Source: Croceibacterium sp. TMG7-5b_MA50
Lineage (GTDB): Bacteria > Pseudomonadota > Alphaproteobacteria > Sphingomonadales > Sphingomonadaceae
Direction: 5' to 3'
NCBI RefSeq assembly: GCF_039830145.1
Contig: NZ_CP156082.1
Location: 638,001-702,000, forward strand
DNA length: 64,000 bases
The notes under the pieces are model-generated. The model was not told where the DNA came from and made no database searches. It worked only from the letters and a program-made list of their open reading frames with translations. The translations under genes were made by a program, and so were the position numbers. Positions 1 to 8,694 of the stretch are shown piece by piece. Numbering within the stretch: position 1 is the stretch's first letter; each line of letters opens with the position of its first letter.

Positions 1-287
1 CCGTACTTCTCGAAATTTTCGGCGACCTGCATCGCCAATTCCCGCGTCGGCTCCAAGATCAGCGACCGCGGCATGCGTGCGCGGCGCCGACCATGGCTGA
101 GGATGTCGATCATCGGCAGCACGAAGCTGGCGGTCTTGCCCGTGCCGGTCTGTGCAACGGCGATCAGGTCCTTCATCATATGGACCTGCGGAATCGCCTG
201 CGCCTGGATCGGCGTCGGCTCTGTATAGCCGGCCGCCTCCACTGCGCGCAGCAACTGATCGGAAAGGCCGAGATCGGCAAAGGTCAT
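1..287 (-). CDS. DEAD-box ATP-dependent RNA helicase, N-terminal part
   Basis: The first 95 residues of a DEAD-box RNA helicase, cut by the window edge. The reverse strand shows the Q motif (FADLGLSD, then GYTEPTPIQAQAIP), the Walker A motif AQTGTGKT and motif Ia PTRELA in the family order and spacing. These enzymes use ATP to unwind or remodel RNA duplexes in the cytoplasm; RhlE-type members act in ribosome assembly and RNA turnover. The start at 287 gives the usual short lead before the Q motif. The DEAD box and C-terminal helicase domain lie outside the window, so the subtype (RhlE-like is my guess) cannot be fixed. Confidence 0.9.
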   Translation of the reverse strand, partial: MTFADLGLSDQLLRAVEAAGYTEPTPIQAQAIPQVHMMKDLIAVAQTGTGKTASFVLPMIDILSHGRRRARMPRSLILEPTRELAMQVAENFEKY

Positions 288-410
288 GTTGGCAAGAATG
301 TCCGGTATGGCGGCCGGTTTCCCGCAGGCGACCGGCAGGTCAAAAGCCGCCCGCTGCTCTAGCAGACGATCACCCCGCGCCTATCCACAGGAATGCGCAA
401 AAGTCAACGA

Positions 411-869
411 TCAGTCGGCGACGCTGACGAGTTGGTGGAAGCTGGTGACCCGGCAATCGGAACCATCACGCGCATGCAAGTGATCGCGCCGCACGCAGAT
501 CTGACCATCATTGCTGCGCTCCATGTAGAAGCCGGCATAGTAATGATCCGCTGCGCAGCCGTCGGACAGTTCCGCAGTCAGCAGACTCCGGTCGCGCATG
601 ACCAGGAGCAGGCGATTATCCCGCGTCGGCTCCACCCCGCTGATGGCCGCAACCGGTACGCAATCTCCGGCGGGCTGCTGCGTCAAACGGCGCGGCATGG
701 CGCGTTGTTGGGCCGCGCCGGGGGCGATGCGGATTATGACGCGCTGCTCGATGCGGACCTGACGCGCCGGTTGATCACCGATCGCCTGATCAAGTGCGGT
801 ATCCCTGTGCGCTGCGGAAGGCATCAGCAGGGCGGCGATCGGCGCGACGAGGAGCAAGGGGCTGTTCAT
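411..869 (-). CDS. Hypothetical exported protein
   Basis: An ORF of 152 residues beginning MNSPLLLVAPIAALLMPSAA, which reads as a signal peptide, so the product is probably exported. An upstream in-frame ATG at 929 would add 20 residues before the signal peptide, so I prefer 869. The mature part has a dipeptide QPAGDCVPVA, a segment RDNRLLLVMRDRSLL and two further cysteines (SDGCAADHYY and QICVRRD), which could form disulfides in the periplasm. I recognise no enzymatic family. It lies between a helicase on the same strand and a divergent oxidase. Function unknown. Confidence 0.65.
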   Translation of the reverse strand: MNSPLLLVAPIAALLMPSAAHRDTALDQAIGDQPARQVRIEQRVIIRIAPGAAQQRAMPRRLTQQPAGDCVPVAAISGVEPTRDNRLLLVMRDRSLLTAELSDGCAADHYYAGFYMERSNDGQICVRRDHLHARDGSDCRVTSFHQLVSVAD

Positions 870-989
870 CGGTTGACCGACGCCGTGTAGTGCACCCGTT
901 TGAACATCGGCTGAACCTGTCGCGGGCACGGCTTGGCGTAGCTAACGCGCGCGACTTGCATTCATCGGGCGCAGCGGCAAGGGTCCGGC

Positions 990-2462
990 ATGATTGATAG
1001 CTCCGCCTTCCTAGCCTTTGCTGCCGAATTGCTGGGGCCACGCGGGCTGACGCAGGATCCTGATCTGCTGCAGCCTTGGTTGACAGACTGGCGGGGTCGT
1101 TACACCGGCCGAACCCTCGCGCTTGCATCGCCGGCCAGTGTGGCGGAAGTCGCCGCCCTGGTGCGGCTCTGCGCCGCGCATGGCGTGCCGATCGTGCCGC
1201 AGGGCGGCAACAGCGGCATGTCCGGCGGCGCAACGCCTGACGATACGGGGGCAGCGCTGTTGCTGTCGCTGCGCCGCATGAACGCGATCACGCGCATGGA
1301 CAGCGCTGCGCGGGAGGTGACGTGCGAGGCCGGCGTGGTGCTGCAGGTGCTGCACTCCGCTGCCGAGGCGGAGGGATTGCGGTTCCCGCTGACCTTGGGT
1401 GGGAAGGGCTCCGCCACGATCGGCGGGTTGATCTCCACCAACGCGGGCGGCACCCAGGTCCTGCGACACGGCTCGATGCGGGCACAGGTGCTTGGCCTGC
1501 AGGCTGTGCTGGCGGACGGATCGATGTTCGACACCTTAACCCCGCTGAAGAAGGACAATCGCGGCTTCGACCTCAAGCAGTTGTTGATCGGGTCGGAAGG
1601 GACTCTTGGGATCGTCACCGCCGCCACATTGCGGCTTGTGCCTGCCCTGGCGGCACGACAGGTCCTCTGGATTGGCCTACCATCCATCGGCGCTGCGCGC
1701 GAATTGCTGCTTCTGGCGGAGCGACTGGCGGGCGAGGTCCTGGAGGGATTTGAGGTCTTACCCGCCCACAGCCTGCAGGCGGTGCTGGCGCATGTGCCTG
1801 GAACCCGAAGCCCCTTGGCCGGGGAGCACGCCTGGTATGCGCTGGTGGAGCTCGCTTCGGGCAAAGAGGGTGCCGACCGGTTGCCGGTAATGGCGCAGGA
1901 CCTGCTGGAACAAGGCTTCGAGGCCGACCTGATCGAGGATGCGACCATCGCCGCCAACGACACTCAGGCGGAGCAGTTCTGGACCTTGCGGGAAGAGATC
2001 AGCGCGTCGGAGCGTGCGATTGGCCCGGCCATGCAGCACGACATCGCCGTGCCCGTGGCGCGCATGGCCGACTTCATTGCCGAGGCGGTGCCGCTGACGG
2101 AGGCGCGCTTTCCCGGGACGAGCGCCATTGCCTTCGGTCATTTGGGCGATGGAAACGTGCACTATCATGTGATCGCTCCGGCCGGCAGCGAACGAGCGGC
2201 ATGGGAGGCGGGCGAGGGCAAGCATATCAGTGCGTTCGTCCATGATCTGGTGACCCGATGGGGCGGCACCATCAGTGCCGAGCACGGTATCGGTCAGTTG
2301 AAGGCGGACGAACTGGTGCGACTGGCCGATCCGGTTCATCTGGCCGTGCTGCAAGCCGTCAAGCAGGCGCTTGATCCCCTTGGCATTCTCAACCCCGGCA
2401 AGCTGCTCCCGGCGGGGATCGCGGGGCGCAGCGTGCTTGCACCTGCCAGCGCCGACCTTTAA
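990..2462 (+). CDS. FAD-linked oxidase, D-2-hydroxyacid dehydrogenase/glycolate oxidase GlcD type
   Basis: A 490-residue flavoprotein of the FAD_binding_4/FAD-oxidase_C architecture. Residues about 35-180 form the PCMH-type FAD domain, with GVPIVPQGGNSGMSGGA and the later GGLISTNAGGTQVLRHGSMR typical of pyrophosphate binding. The C-terminal half has the family hallmarks HLGDGNVHYHV (about residue 388) and EHGIGQLK (about residue 430), which place the metal/substrate site. Relatives oxidise D-lactate, glycolate or D-2-hydroxyglutarate. The substrate here cannot be told from sequence alone. A weak AAGGG precedes the ATG. A short terminator follows at once, so the gene is probably monocistronic. 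Confidence 0.88.
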   Translation: MIDSSAFLAFAAELLGPRGLTQDPDLLQPWLTDWRGRYTGRTLALASPASVAEVAALVRLCAAHGVPIVPQGGNSGMSGGATPDDTGAALLLSLRRMNAITRMDSAAREVTCEAGVVLQVLHSAAEAEGLRFPLTLGGKGSATIGGLISTNAGGTQVLRHGSMRAQVLGLQAVLADGSMFDTLTPLKKDNRGFDLKQLLIGSEGTLGIVTAATLRLVPALAARQVLWIGLPSIGAARELLLLAERLAGEVLEGFEVLPAHSLQAVLAHVPGTRSPLAGEHAWYALVELASGKEGADRLPVMAQDLLEQGFEADLIEDATIAANDTQAEQFWTLREEISASERAIGPAMQHDIAVPVARMADFIAEAVPLTEARFPGTSAIAFGHLGDGNVHYHVIAPAGSERAAWEAGEGKHISAFVHDLVTRWGGTISAEHGIGQLKADELVRLADPVHLAVLQAVKQALDPLGILNPGKLLPAGIAGRSVLAPASADL

Positions 2463-2483
2463 GGCGCGCTTTCGCCTTTTTTT
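2461..2483 (+). terminator. Rho-independent terminator after the FAD oxidase
   Basis: AAGGCG (2461-2466) pairs with CGCCTT (2473-2478), followed by a T run to 2483. The hairpin overlaps the stop codon of the oxidase gene and is short, so termination may be partial. Confidence 0.6.
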
Positions 2484-2539
2484 GCGGAGGGGGGAACCTC
2501 TGCGAAGTCGAGCAACACGCCTGTACCGGAGAGTTCCAC

Positions 2540-3361
2540 ATGGCCAGCGCGCCGCAAGCCAACCTGCCCCTGTTCTACAACGACCTCATGCCGCTCAACA
2601 GCCGCGACCATGCCGGCTGGCGTGCACGCAGCACGGACCGCGCCCGCTGGGCTGCGACGCAGCATGCCATTCCGCTGACCGTGGACGAGTTTGCGCAGGC
2701 GCAGCGGCACTTTCCCATCGTGTTCTCCGCCGGCGACAATCCGGTGCCGCTGGCGCTGATGGGCCTGAACGAAGGTATCAACGTCTTCTTTGACGAGGAA
2801 GGCAAGGCGACAGAGGACTTCTACGTCCCCGCATTCATCCGCCGCTACCCCTTCCTGCTCGCCAAGCTGGACCGCAGCTCCGATAATCTGTCGTTGTGCT
2901 TCGATCCGACCGGCGACCTGGTCGGCCAGTACGACGATGGGTCGGAACTGTTCGAAAATGGCGAGCCGAGCCAGCACACGCAGGGCCTGCTGCAGTTCTG
3001 CCAGCGCTTCGAGGAAGCCGGCATGCGTACCCAAGCTTTCGTTGACGAGATCAACAAGGCCGGGCTGTTGATGGATGGGGAAGTCTCCATTCAGCGCAAC
3101 GATCAGCCCGACGGCCAGCCGTATATCTATCGTGGTTTCCGCATGATCAACCAGGACAAGCTGAAGGAGCTTCGCGGGGACCAGCTGCGAAAGTGGAACG
3201 AAAGCGGCCTGCTGCCGCTGCTGTTCGCACAGATCCTGTCGCTAGACCTGATGCGCGTGATTTTTGCCAAGCAGACCGCGCTGGGTAAGGGCCCGGGCGC
3301 CAATTCCGGCAATGCCGCCGACACGCTGGCGGCCGCTGCTGCCTCGCTGCCGGGCGGCTGA
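2540..3361 (+). CDS. SapC family protein
   Basis: 273 residues matching the SapC family (PF07277), named after a Campylobacter S-layer-associated protein. Features are the N-terminal PLFYNDLMPLNSRDHAGW, the central PIVFSAGDNPVPLALMGL and YVPAFIRRYPFLLAK, and the segment LCFDPTGDLVGQ. No signal peptide is visible, so the protein is probably cytoplasmic or peripheral. In sphingomonads and caulobacters such genes occur widely, often near TonB receptors or tryptophan halogenase-like genes, but their biochemical role is not established. The C-terminus is alanine/glycine rich. A strong terminator lies just downstream. Confidence 0.85.
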   Translation: MASAPQANLPLFYNDLMPLNSRDHAGWRARSTDRARWAATQHAIPLTVDEFAQAQRHFPIVFSAGDNPVPLALMGLNEGINVFFDEEGKATEDFYVPAFIRRYPFLLAKLDRSSDNLSLCFDPTGDLVGQYDDGSELFENGEPSQHTQGLLQFCQRFEEAGMRTQAFVDEINKAGLLMDGEVSIQRNDQPDGQPYIYRGFRMINQDKLKELRGDQLRKWNESGLLPLLFAQILSLDLMRVIFAKQTALGKGPGANSGNAADTLAAAAASLPGG

Positions 3362-3377
3362 GCCGTTGTTCTGACCG

Positions 3378-3415
3378 GACGTGCTGCAGCTGCTTTGCTG
3401 CAGATGCGTCTTTTT
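3378..3415 (+). terminator. Rho-independent terminator after sapC-like gene
   Basis: GACG (3378-3381) and CTGCAGC (3384-3390) pair with GCTGCAG (3397-3403) and CGTC (3407-3410), followed by TTTTT (3411-3415). The position 17 bases after the SapC stop fits transcript termination. Confidence 0.7.
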
Positions 3416-3430
3416 GTGCCAGGCCGGGTC

Positions 3431-3458
3431 TTGCAATCGGGAATCAACAGCCTAGATT
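3431..3458 (+). promoter_or_regulatory. Candidate sigma70-type promoter for the small RNA
   Basis: TTGCAA (3431-3436) and TAGATT (3453-3458) are separated by 16 bases, lying after the SapC terminator and before the small RNA. The predicted start would be near 3465. This is a consensus match by eye only. Confidence 0.4.
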
Positions 3459-3465
3459 TGCATTG

Positions 3466-3581
3466 TTCGGCCGGCGCTCCCCTCATGGCTCGGCTGGATA
3501 GACACTCGACGGACCTCGTCCGCGATGTGTCTCCTCCCTGAACCTTGGCCACCTCGTGCATTTCGCACGAGGTGGTTTTTT
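3466..3581 (+). ncRNA. Probable trans-acting small RNA, mmgR/suhB (alpha-r8) type
   Basis: An intergenic transcript unit with the layout of the alphaproteobacterial alpha-r8 family (mmgR of Sinorhizobium, Rfam suhB). A first hairpin at 3501-3531 pairs GACAC/GTGTC and CGGAC/GTCCG. It is followed by an unpaired CTCCTCCCTGAACCTTGG (from 3531), close to the UUUCCUCCCU core I recall for this family. A strong terminator follows: CCACCTCGTGC (3549-3559) with GCACGAGGTGG (3565-3575), then six T. The exposed CUCCUCC can pair with Shine-Dalgarno sequences, so it likely represses translation of several mRNAs. In Sinorhizobium mmgR is linked to nitrogen and polyhydroxybutyrate control. The 5' end is estimated from the candidate promoter. 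Confidence 0.68.
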
Positions 3582-4510
3582 CATTCTGCGGCCAAGCGCT
3601 GCTCTGGCACAGACGCCAATTCGGCGGCCAGACGCCGGATGAGGCCGGCGATCACTGTGGTGATAGCAGTCAGGCCTGGCCCGGGCTCCCGCAGGTTCTC
3701 GTCCAGGTAGAGGCTGCGGCAAAGCTCCAGTTGCAACGCGTGGATGCCGCGTGTGGGCTGCCCATGACGATCAAGCACGTATCCGCCGGCATAGGGCCGG
3801 TTGTGCGCAGTCCTGTATCCGGCGTCCTGCAGATGGCTGATCGCCGCCGCCGACAGCTCGGCACCGGCGGCAGCGCGGAAACGGTCACCAATTACGCACA
3901 GCGTCCTGCCGCCATCTTCCCTCACCGGCAGCGGCGGCATCGAATGCAGATCGAGCAGCAGGGCCGCACCCCATTGCTTGCGCAGCTTCGCTAGCGTCTC
4001 GGAAAGTGCCTGGTGGTATGGCCGATGCACCATCTCCAGCCGTGCCTCGACTTCGCCGGCGGGGAGGGGACCGCGCCATATCTCTCCCGTGCCCGATAAA
4101 CGCCGCGGGATCAGGCCTAGCCCGCCACGTGCGCGAGTGGACGATGGCTGGATCGGACGCTCGCCCGGAGGCAGCCCGGTGACCATATCCCAGTCCATGT
4201 CCGCCGGCCCGCGATTGAGGTCGATCATCGCCCTCGGCGCGTGGGCCACCAGCAGCGCGGCGCCGGTCTCGCGCGCCACGGCGTGCGCCACCAGGTCGAC
4301 CAGCCGATCCTCCAGTCGCAGCTTGGCCACCCTGGGCAAGCGCATGCGGGCAGTGAGGGCGGGGGGATAATATCTTCCGGCGTGGGGCACCGCGATTAGC
4401 ACCGGGGGTGGTTCGTCAGGCAGGTGGAGGGAGAAGGCGGGCTGTCCGTCCAAGCCCGGTATGACGGCGGGCCTGGGCGAATCGATGCCAACCGGATCAG
4501 GACCGTTCAT
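3581..4510 (-). CDS. N-formylglutamate amidohydrolase family protein
   Basis: 309 residues of the N-formylglutamate amidohydrolase family (PF05013). The family hallmarks are VLIAVPHAGRYYP near residue 40, RLEDRLVDLVAH, and APRAMIDLNRGPADMDW, with later histidines in LLLDLHSMPPLP, which are probable metal ligands. HutG-type members hydrolyse N-formylglutamate to glutamate and formate in the last step of histidine breakdown. Many stand-alone members have other amide substrates, and no hut genes are visible here. It is convergent with the small RNA, whose terminator touches its stop codon, and divergent from cpdR. Confidence 0.85.
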   Translation of the reverse strand: MNGPDPVGIDSPRPAVIPGLDGQPAFSLHLPDEPPPVLIAVPHAGRYYPPALTARMRLPRVAKLRLEDRLVDLVAHAVARETGAALLVAHAPRAMIDLNRGPADMDWDMVTGLPPGERPIQPSSTRARGGLGLIPRRLSGTGEIWRGPLPAGEVEARLEMVHRPYHQALSETLAKLRKQWGAALLLDLHSMPPLPVREDGGRTLCVIGDRFRAAAGAELSAAAISHLQDAGYRTAHNRPYAGGYVLDRHGQPTRGIHALQLELCRSLYLDENLREPGPGLTAITTVIAGLIRRLAAELASVPEQRLAAE

Positions 4511-4634
4511 GGCTGCGCAGCGTCGACCCTTTGCCCGGCCAAGTCAAAGCGTCCGGACAGGTTGCCGGTCAGGATTCGTCAACGCTTGTGTGCTATCCCG
4601 TCCGCCACATGCCACAATCCCGGATCGAACGCCC

Positions 4635-5018
4635 ATGACCATGCGCATCCTGCTGGCGGAGGATGACGCCGCCATGCGGCATTATCTTTCCCGCGCCCTC
4701 CAGCACGCGGGCTATGCCGTGGATGCGGTGGACCGCGGGACAGAGGCGGTGCCGCTCCTTCAATCCGGGTCTTACGACCTGTTGCTGTCCGACATCGTCA
4801 TGCCCGAAATGGACGGCATCGCACTGGCACAGCGCTGTGCGGAAATCAGCCCATTAACCCGCGTCATGTTCATCACCGGCTTTGCCGCAGTCAGCCTGAA
4901 GATGCACGACGGCACCGGCCAGCCCGCCCGTATGCTGTCGAAGCCCTTCCACCTGAAGGCGCTGGTGAGCGAGATAGAGCGGCTGTTTATGGAAGATGCG
5001 TCGACACTGTCCCATTGA
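4635..5018 (+). CDS. cpdR: CpdR-like single-domain response regulator
   Basis: A 127-residue receiver domain without an output domain. The acidic pocket is EDD (residues 9-11), the phosphoacceptor is Asp53 in LLLSDIVMPEMDG, the switch Thr is in FITGFAA, and the conserved Lys103 is in LSKPFH. Length and sequence fit CpdR, which in Caulobacter is dephosphorylated to bring substrates and ClpXP to the cell pole for cell-cycle proteolysis. I chose ATG 4635; ATG 4641 is a possible start two codons later. Earlier in-frame starts would add a non-conserved leader. It is divergent from the amidohydrolase and sits just upstream of tRNA-Val. Confidence 0.82.
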   Translation: MTMRILLAEDDAAMRHYLSRALQHAGYAVDAVDRGTEAVPLLQSGSYDLLLSDIVMPEMDGIALAQRCAEISPLTRVMFITGFAAVSLKMHDGTGQPARMLSKPFHLKALVSEIERLFMEDASTLSH

Positions 5019-5096
5019 GCTCTTGCCAATGGGTGCAGCCGGCGCTAATTCGCCCGCCTGCCCGGCGGCATGCTGCCGGTGCGGCCACGATGGTGC

Positions 5097-5171
5097 GGGC
5101 GTATAGCTCAGTGGTAGAGCACTATGTTGACATCGTAGGGGTCGCAAGTTCAATCCTTGCTACGCCCACCA
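5097..5171 (+). tRNA. tRNA-Val (anticodon GAC)
   Basis: A full cloverleaf. The acceptor arm GGGCGTA (5097-5103) pairs with TACGCCC (5161-5167). The D-arm is AGCTCAGTGGTAGAGC. The anticodon stem CTATG/CGTAG closes loop TTGACAT, giving anticodon GAC (valine). The T-arm contains GTTCAATCC, and CCA is encoded at 5169-5171. Confidence 0.95.
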
Positions 5172-5309
5172 TCGGCCGAAAGCCCCCGTCGATCCGGTCC
5201 TGGATTGCGGGGGTTTTTCCTTTCTGGGCCTGTCCGCCCATCCTTGCCTTGCGCCACGCCCCTTCGTAAAGCGCGCGGGAACGCAACCGCAGCAGACAGG
5301 ATGGCCCGC

Positions 5310-6533
5310 ATGGCGAAGATCAAGGTCGCAACCCCCGTCGTCGAGATCGACGGCGATGAAATGACGCGCATCATCTGGCAGTGGATCCGCGAGCGGCTGA
5401 TCCTGCCTTATCTCGACATCGACCTGAAGTATTACGATCTCGGGATGGAGAAGCGCGACGAGACGCGCGACCAGATCACCATCGATTCCGCCAACGCCAT
5501 CAAGGAATACGGCGTGGGCGTGAAGTGTGCCACCATCACGCCGGACGAGGCGCGGGTGGAGGAGTTCAACCTTCACGAGATGTATCGTTCCCCCAACGGC
5601 ACGATCCGCAACATCCTGGGCGGCACGATCTTCCGCGAACCCATCGTGATCCAGAACGTGCCGCGCCTGATCCCGGGCTGGACCGATCCCATCGTGGTCG
5701 GCCGTCACGCCTTCGGAGACCAGTACCGCGCCACCGACTTCAAGGTGCCGAGCGCGGGCACGCTGCGCCTGGTGTTCGAAGGCGAGGACGGTCAGGTCAT
5801 CGACCGCGAGGTCTACCAGTTCAAGGCGCCGGGCGTCGCGCTGGCGATGTACAACCTGGATGAATCCATCCGCGACTTCGCCCGTGCCAGCTTCAATTAC
5901 GGCCTGAACCGCGGCTGGCCGGTGTACCTGTCGACCAAGAACACCATTCTGAAGGCGTATGATGGCCGCTTCAAGGACCTGTTCCAGGAAGTGTTCGATA
6001 GCGAAGGCTTTGCGGCGAAGTTCAAGGAAGCGGGCATCGTCTACGAGCACCGCCTGATTGACGACATGGTTGCCTCCGCGCTCAAGTGGAACGGTAAGTT
6101 CGTGTGGGCGTGCAAGAACTATGACGGCGATGTGCAGTCCGACCAGGTCGCGCAGGGCTTCGGCTCGCTGGGCCTGATGACCAGCGTGCTGATGACGCCC
6201 GACGGCAAGACCGTAGAGGCTGAGGCCGCGCACGGCACCGTGACCCGCCACTTCCGCCAGCACGAGCAGGGCAAGGCGACCAGCACCAACCCGATCGCCA
6301 GCATCTTCGCCTGGACGCGCGGCCTGATCTATCGCGGCCGGTTCGACAACACGCCCGACGTGGTTCGTTTCGCCGAGACGCTGGAACGCGTGTGCATCGA
6401 GACCGTGGAAAGCGGCAAGATGACCAAGGATCTGGCACTGCTGATCGGTCCGCAGCAGGCGTGGATGACCACGGAGCAGTTCTTCGAAGCGATCGTCGAA
6501 GGGCTGGAGAAGGAAATGGCTGGCTGGGCCTGA
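5310..6533 (+). CDS. icd: NADP-dependent isocitrate dehydrogenase
   Basis: A 407-residue enzyme of the dimeric, eukaryote-like NADP-IDH class. It oxidatively decarboxylates isocitrate to 2-oxoglutarate in the TCA cycle. The N-terminus [20 protein letters not shown] leads into the substrate-loop region [15 protein letters not shown]. Later come [21 protein letters not shown] with the metal-binding aspartates, and the NADP-binding [12 protein letters not shown]. An ATG at 5301 would add MAR. I prefer 5310 because the conserved family start lies there. Length equals the usual 404-410. A hairpin terminator follows. Confidence 0.95.
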   Translation: MAKIKVATPVVEIDGDEMTRIIWQWIRERLILPYLDIDLKYYDLGMEKRDETRDQITIDSANAIKEYGVGVKCATITPDEARVEEFNLHEMYRSPNGTIRNILGGTIFREPIVIQNVPRLIPGWTDPIVVGRHAFGDQYRATDFKVPSAGTLRLVFEGEDGQVIDREVYQFKAPGVALAMYNLDESIRDFARASFNYGLNRGWPVYLSTKNTILKAYDGRFKDLFQEVFDSEGFAAKFKEAGIVYEHRLIDDMVASALKWNGKFVWACKNYDGDVQSDQVAQGFGSLGLMTSVLMTPDGKTVEAEAAHGTVTRHFRQHEQGKATSTNPIASIFAWTRGLIYRGRFDNTPDVVRFAETLERVCIETVESGKMTKDLALLIGPQQAWMTTEQFFEAIVEGLEKEMAGWA

Positions 6534-6560
6534 GCCAGCCTGCCTACTGGTACCATGTGC

Positions 6561-6589
6561 AGGGGACACGCCGCGATGGCGTGTCCCCT
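6561..6589 (+). terminator. Hairpin terminator after icd
   Basis: AGGGGACACGCC (6561-6572) pairs perfectly with GGCGTGTCCCCT (6578-6589), with a five-base loop. The following bases are only moderately T-rich. It lies between the convergent icd and the small zinc-ribbon gene and may serve both strands. Confidence 0.6.
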
Positions 6590-6598
6590 GTGATGTTC

Positions 6599-6799
6599 TT
6601 ACGCCTGCTTGCGTTCGCGCGGATGCGGCAGGCGTTCTTCCGCCTGTTCGGCTCCGTCATACTCGCGCCAGCCTTCCGCTGCGCGGATCAGCTCGCTGCC
6701 GCAGCGTTCGCATCGCGTCCGGTAATCGACACTGTCGTGCCATACGCGGTGGCGGTTGATCTGATGCCCCATCGTGGAGCAGACAAGCTTCGCGAACAT
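6599..6799 (-). CDS. Small zinc-ribbon-like protein, unknown function
   Basis: 66 residues with a CERCGSEL pair of cysteines and an earlier Cys (LVCSTMGHQ), resembling small conserved sphingomonad proteins that carry the phrase MGHQINRHRVWHD. The upstream Cys may complete a single metal site. The C-terminus is charged, with many Glu and Arg. It is convergent with icd, and the shared hairpin at 6561-6589 lies just past its stop. An internal ATG nine codons in is an alternative start. No function can be assigned. Confidence 0.6.
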   Translation of the reverse strand: MFAKLVCSTMGHQINRHRVWHDSVDYRTRCERCGSELIRAAEGWREYDGAEQAEERLPHPRERKQA

Positions 6800-6913
6800 G
6801 AGCCTACCTTCCGAAGCATATCACAGCATGGTTAACGGGCTTTGTCCGGTACCATACAGTGTCGTAGGTGCGAAGGGCGGATATCTGGCAATGGAGAGAG
6901 TGAGGGCCAGCGT

Positions 6914-8593
6914 ATGAAACGCCAGACCGGATCATGGCTGCAGCTGGTGCGGGCACTTGGGCAGCGCAAGACCGGCTTCATGGCGCTGTTCGGCTTCGCG
7001 TCCGGCCTGCCGTTCGCTCTGTTCTTGGGCACTCTGTACGCCTGGCTCAGCGAGGCCGGTGTCGATCTGGAAACCATGGGCGTGTTCTCGCTCATCGGCC
7101 TTGCCTACGCCTTCCAGTTCCTGTGGTCCCCGGTGCTCGACCGCGTGAACATCCCAGGTCTCAGACGGCTGGGCAAGCGCAAGCAGTGGATCGTGCCGGC
7201 GCAGGTGCTGCTGGGGGCGATCCTAGTGCTGATGGCAGGCCTCGACCCCGCCGCGGCGCTGGGCTGGTTTTCCCTGCTGGCGGCCATAGGCGCCTTTGCC
7301 AGCGCGACGCAGGACATCGCCATCAATGCCTGGCGGATCGACATCGCGGATGAGGACGCGAGTATCGAGGTCCTTTCGACCGTGTACCAGATGGGCTTCC
7401 GGCTTGCCTCGCTGGTGGGCGGGGCGCTTGGTCTCATCATCGCTGCCCGGATCGGCTGGCCGCAGACCTATTTGACGATGGGCGCCATCCTCCTTGCCAT
7501 CGGCGTCGCCGGCCTGTTCGCGCCTGATGCGGATGGCAGCCGGACAATCGATCAGGCAGGCGCAGCCATGCGGGAGGTGGGGCAACTCGTCCCCCGCGTC
7601 CGGAACCTCGCGCTCGCTGCGGTCGGATTGCTGTGGGTGTGGGCGCTTGGCACCGTGGGGTGGTTCATGATCCGGTCCATGACCGCCATTCCGGAGAACC
7701 GGCCCGACCCGACCGCCTTTACCGCCACGTTTGGTCCGCTGATTGTAGTGGCCACAATCGTGCTGCCGGCGCTTATCGCGGCATGGCTGGTCCGCCTGCA
7801 GCGGAACCCGCGATTTGTCGTGCAGGCCGGTGCGGAAGAGATCGGCGGCAATGCCGCGGCGGACCATCTCTACCGCGCGCTGCTGGTGCCGCTGGTGGAG
7901 TTCGTCGGACGGATGGGCTGGTCACTGGTGCTGATCCTGGCCCTGGTGTTGACCTACCGCATCTGCGACGCGATCTGGGGCACCTTCGCCTACCCGTTTT
8001 ACCTGGGAGAGCTGCAGTACACCAATGACGAGGTGGCGGTCGCGTCCAAGTTCTTCGGGGTCGGGGCGATCGTGCTGGGTCTGGCGCTGGGGGGCTGGCT
8101 GCTGACGGTGCTGGGCCGGATGCCGACACTGACGCTGGGCGCAGTGCTGGCGGCGGCGACGAACCTGCTTTACGCTGACTTGGCGGCGGGCGGTGCGCGC
8201 ATGCAGGCGGTCAGCAATGCGACGGGCTTCACTTGGGCGGTGTTGCAGTTCCCCGGCGGCAGCGAGCGGCTGGCGCGGTTGATGATCACCATCGGCATGG
8301 AGAACCTAGCCGTCGGGATCGCCGGCGCGGCTTACGTTGCGTGGCTGTCGTCGATCGTCGCCAAGGGATACAGCGCGGTGCAATACGCGTTGCTAGCGTC
8401 GCTGACGCTGCTGGTCGGAACCCTGGGGCGCGGTGCGCTGGGCCAGATGATTGAGCAGCGCGGCTATTACGAGGTGTTCGTGTTCGTCACCTGGATCGGC
8501 GGGATCGCGGTGGTGCTGTGCCTGCTGGAATGGGCACGAGAGGCACGGGCAGGGCGGCGGTCGGGCGTCGTCGCGCCGGAGACTTCCGCCTAA
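6914..8593 (+). CDS. AmpG-like MFS permease
   Basis: A 559-residue inner-membrane protein of the AmpG/PAT branch of the major facilitator superfamily. Its start resembles AmpG closely: FASGLPFALFLGTLYAWLSEAGVDLETMGVFSLIGLAY, read here as separate short matches, then FLWSPVLDRV. The loop TQDIAINAWRID is the AmpG TQD-I-DAWR signature. AmpG imports anhydromuropeptides during cell-wall recycling; PAT-family relatives carry acetyl-CoA. The protein is longer than classical AmpG because of an extended central loop. The start ATG 6914 follows a GAG-rich stretch; an earlier in-frame ATG at 6842 has no clear ribosome site. Hydrophobic segments run throughout. Confidence 0.82.
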   Translation: MKRQTGSWLQLVRALGQRKTGFMALFGFASGLPFALFLGTLYAWLSEAGVDLETMGVFSLIGLAYAFQFLWSPVLDRVNIPGLRRLGKRKQWIVPAQVLLGAILVLMAGLDPAAALGWFSLLAAIGAFASATQDIAINAWRIDIADEDASIEVLSTVYQMGFRLASLVGGALGLIIAARIGWPQTYLTMGAILLAIGVAGLFAPDADGSRTIDQAGAAMREVGQLVPRVRNLALAAVGLLWVWALGTVGWFMIRSMTAIPENRPDPTAFTATFGPLIVVATIVLPALIAAWLVRLQRNPRFVVQAGAEEIGGNAAADHLYRALLVPLVEFVGRMGWSLVLILALVLTYRICDAIWGTFAYPFYLGELQYTNDEVAVASKFFGVGAIVLGLALGGWLLTVLGRMPTLTLGAVLAAATNLLYADLAAGGARMQAVSNATGFTWAVLQFPGGSERLARLMITIGMENLAVGIAGAAYVAWLSSIVAKGYSAVQYALLASLTLLVGTLGRGALGQMIEQRGYYEVFVFVTWIGGIAVVLCLLEWAREARAGRRSGVVAPETSA

Positions 8594-8694
8594 GTTGACA
8601 CTAAGTTGACACCTGAAATGGGCCTGATGCCGTCAGGAAAGCGGATCAGGGAAAAGGGGCGGCACCTGCACGGCGCCGCCCCGGTCAGTACGTG

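Noticed and set aside
5160-6569. Long minus-strand frame opposite icd
   Set aside because: It lies fully antisense to a clear icd gene and carries no motif; such frames are common in GC-rich DNA.
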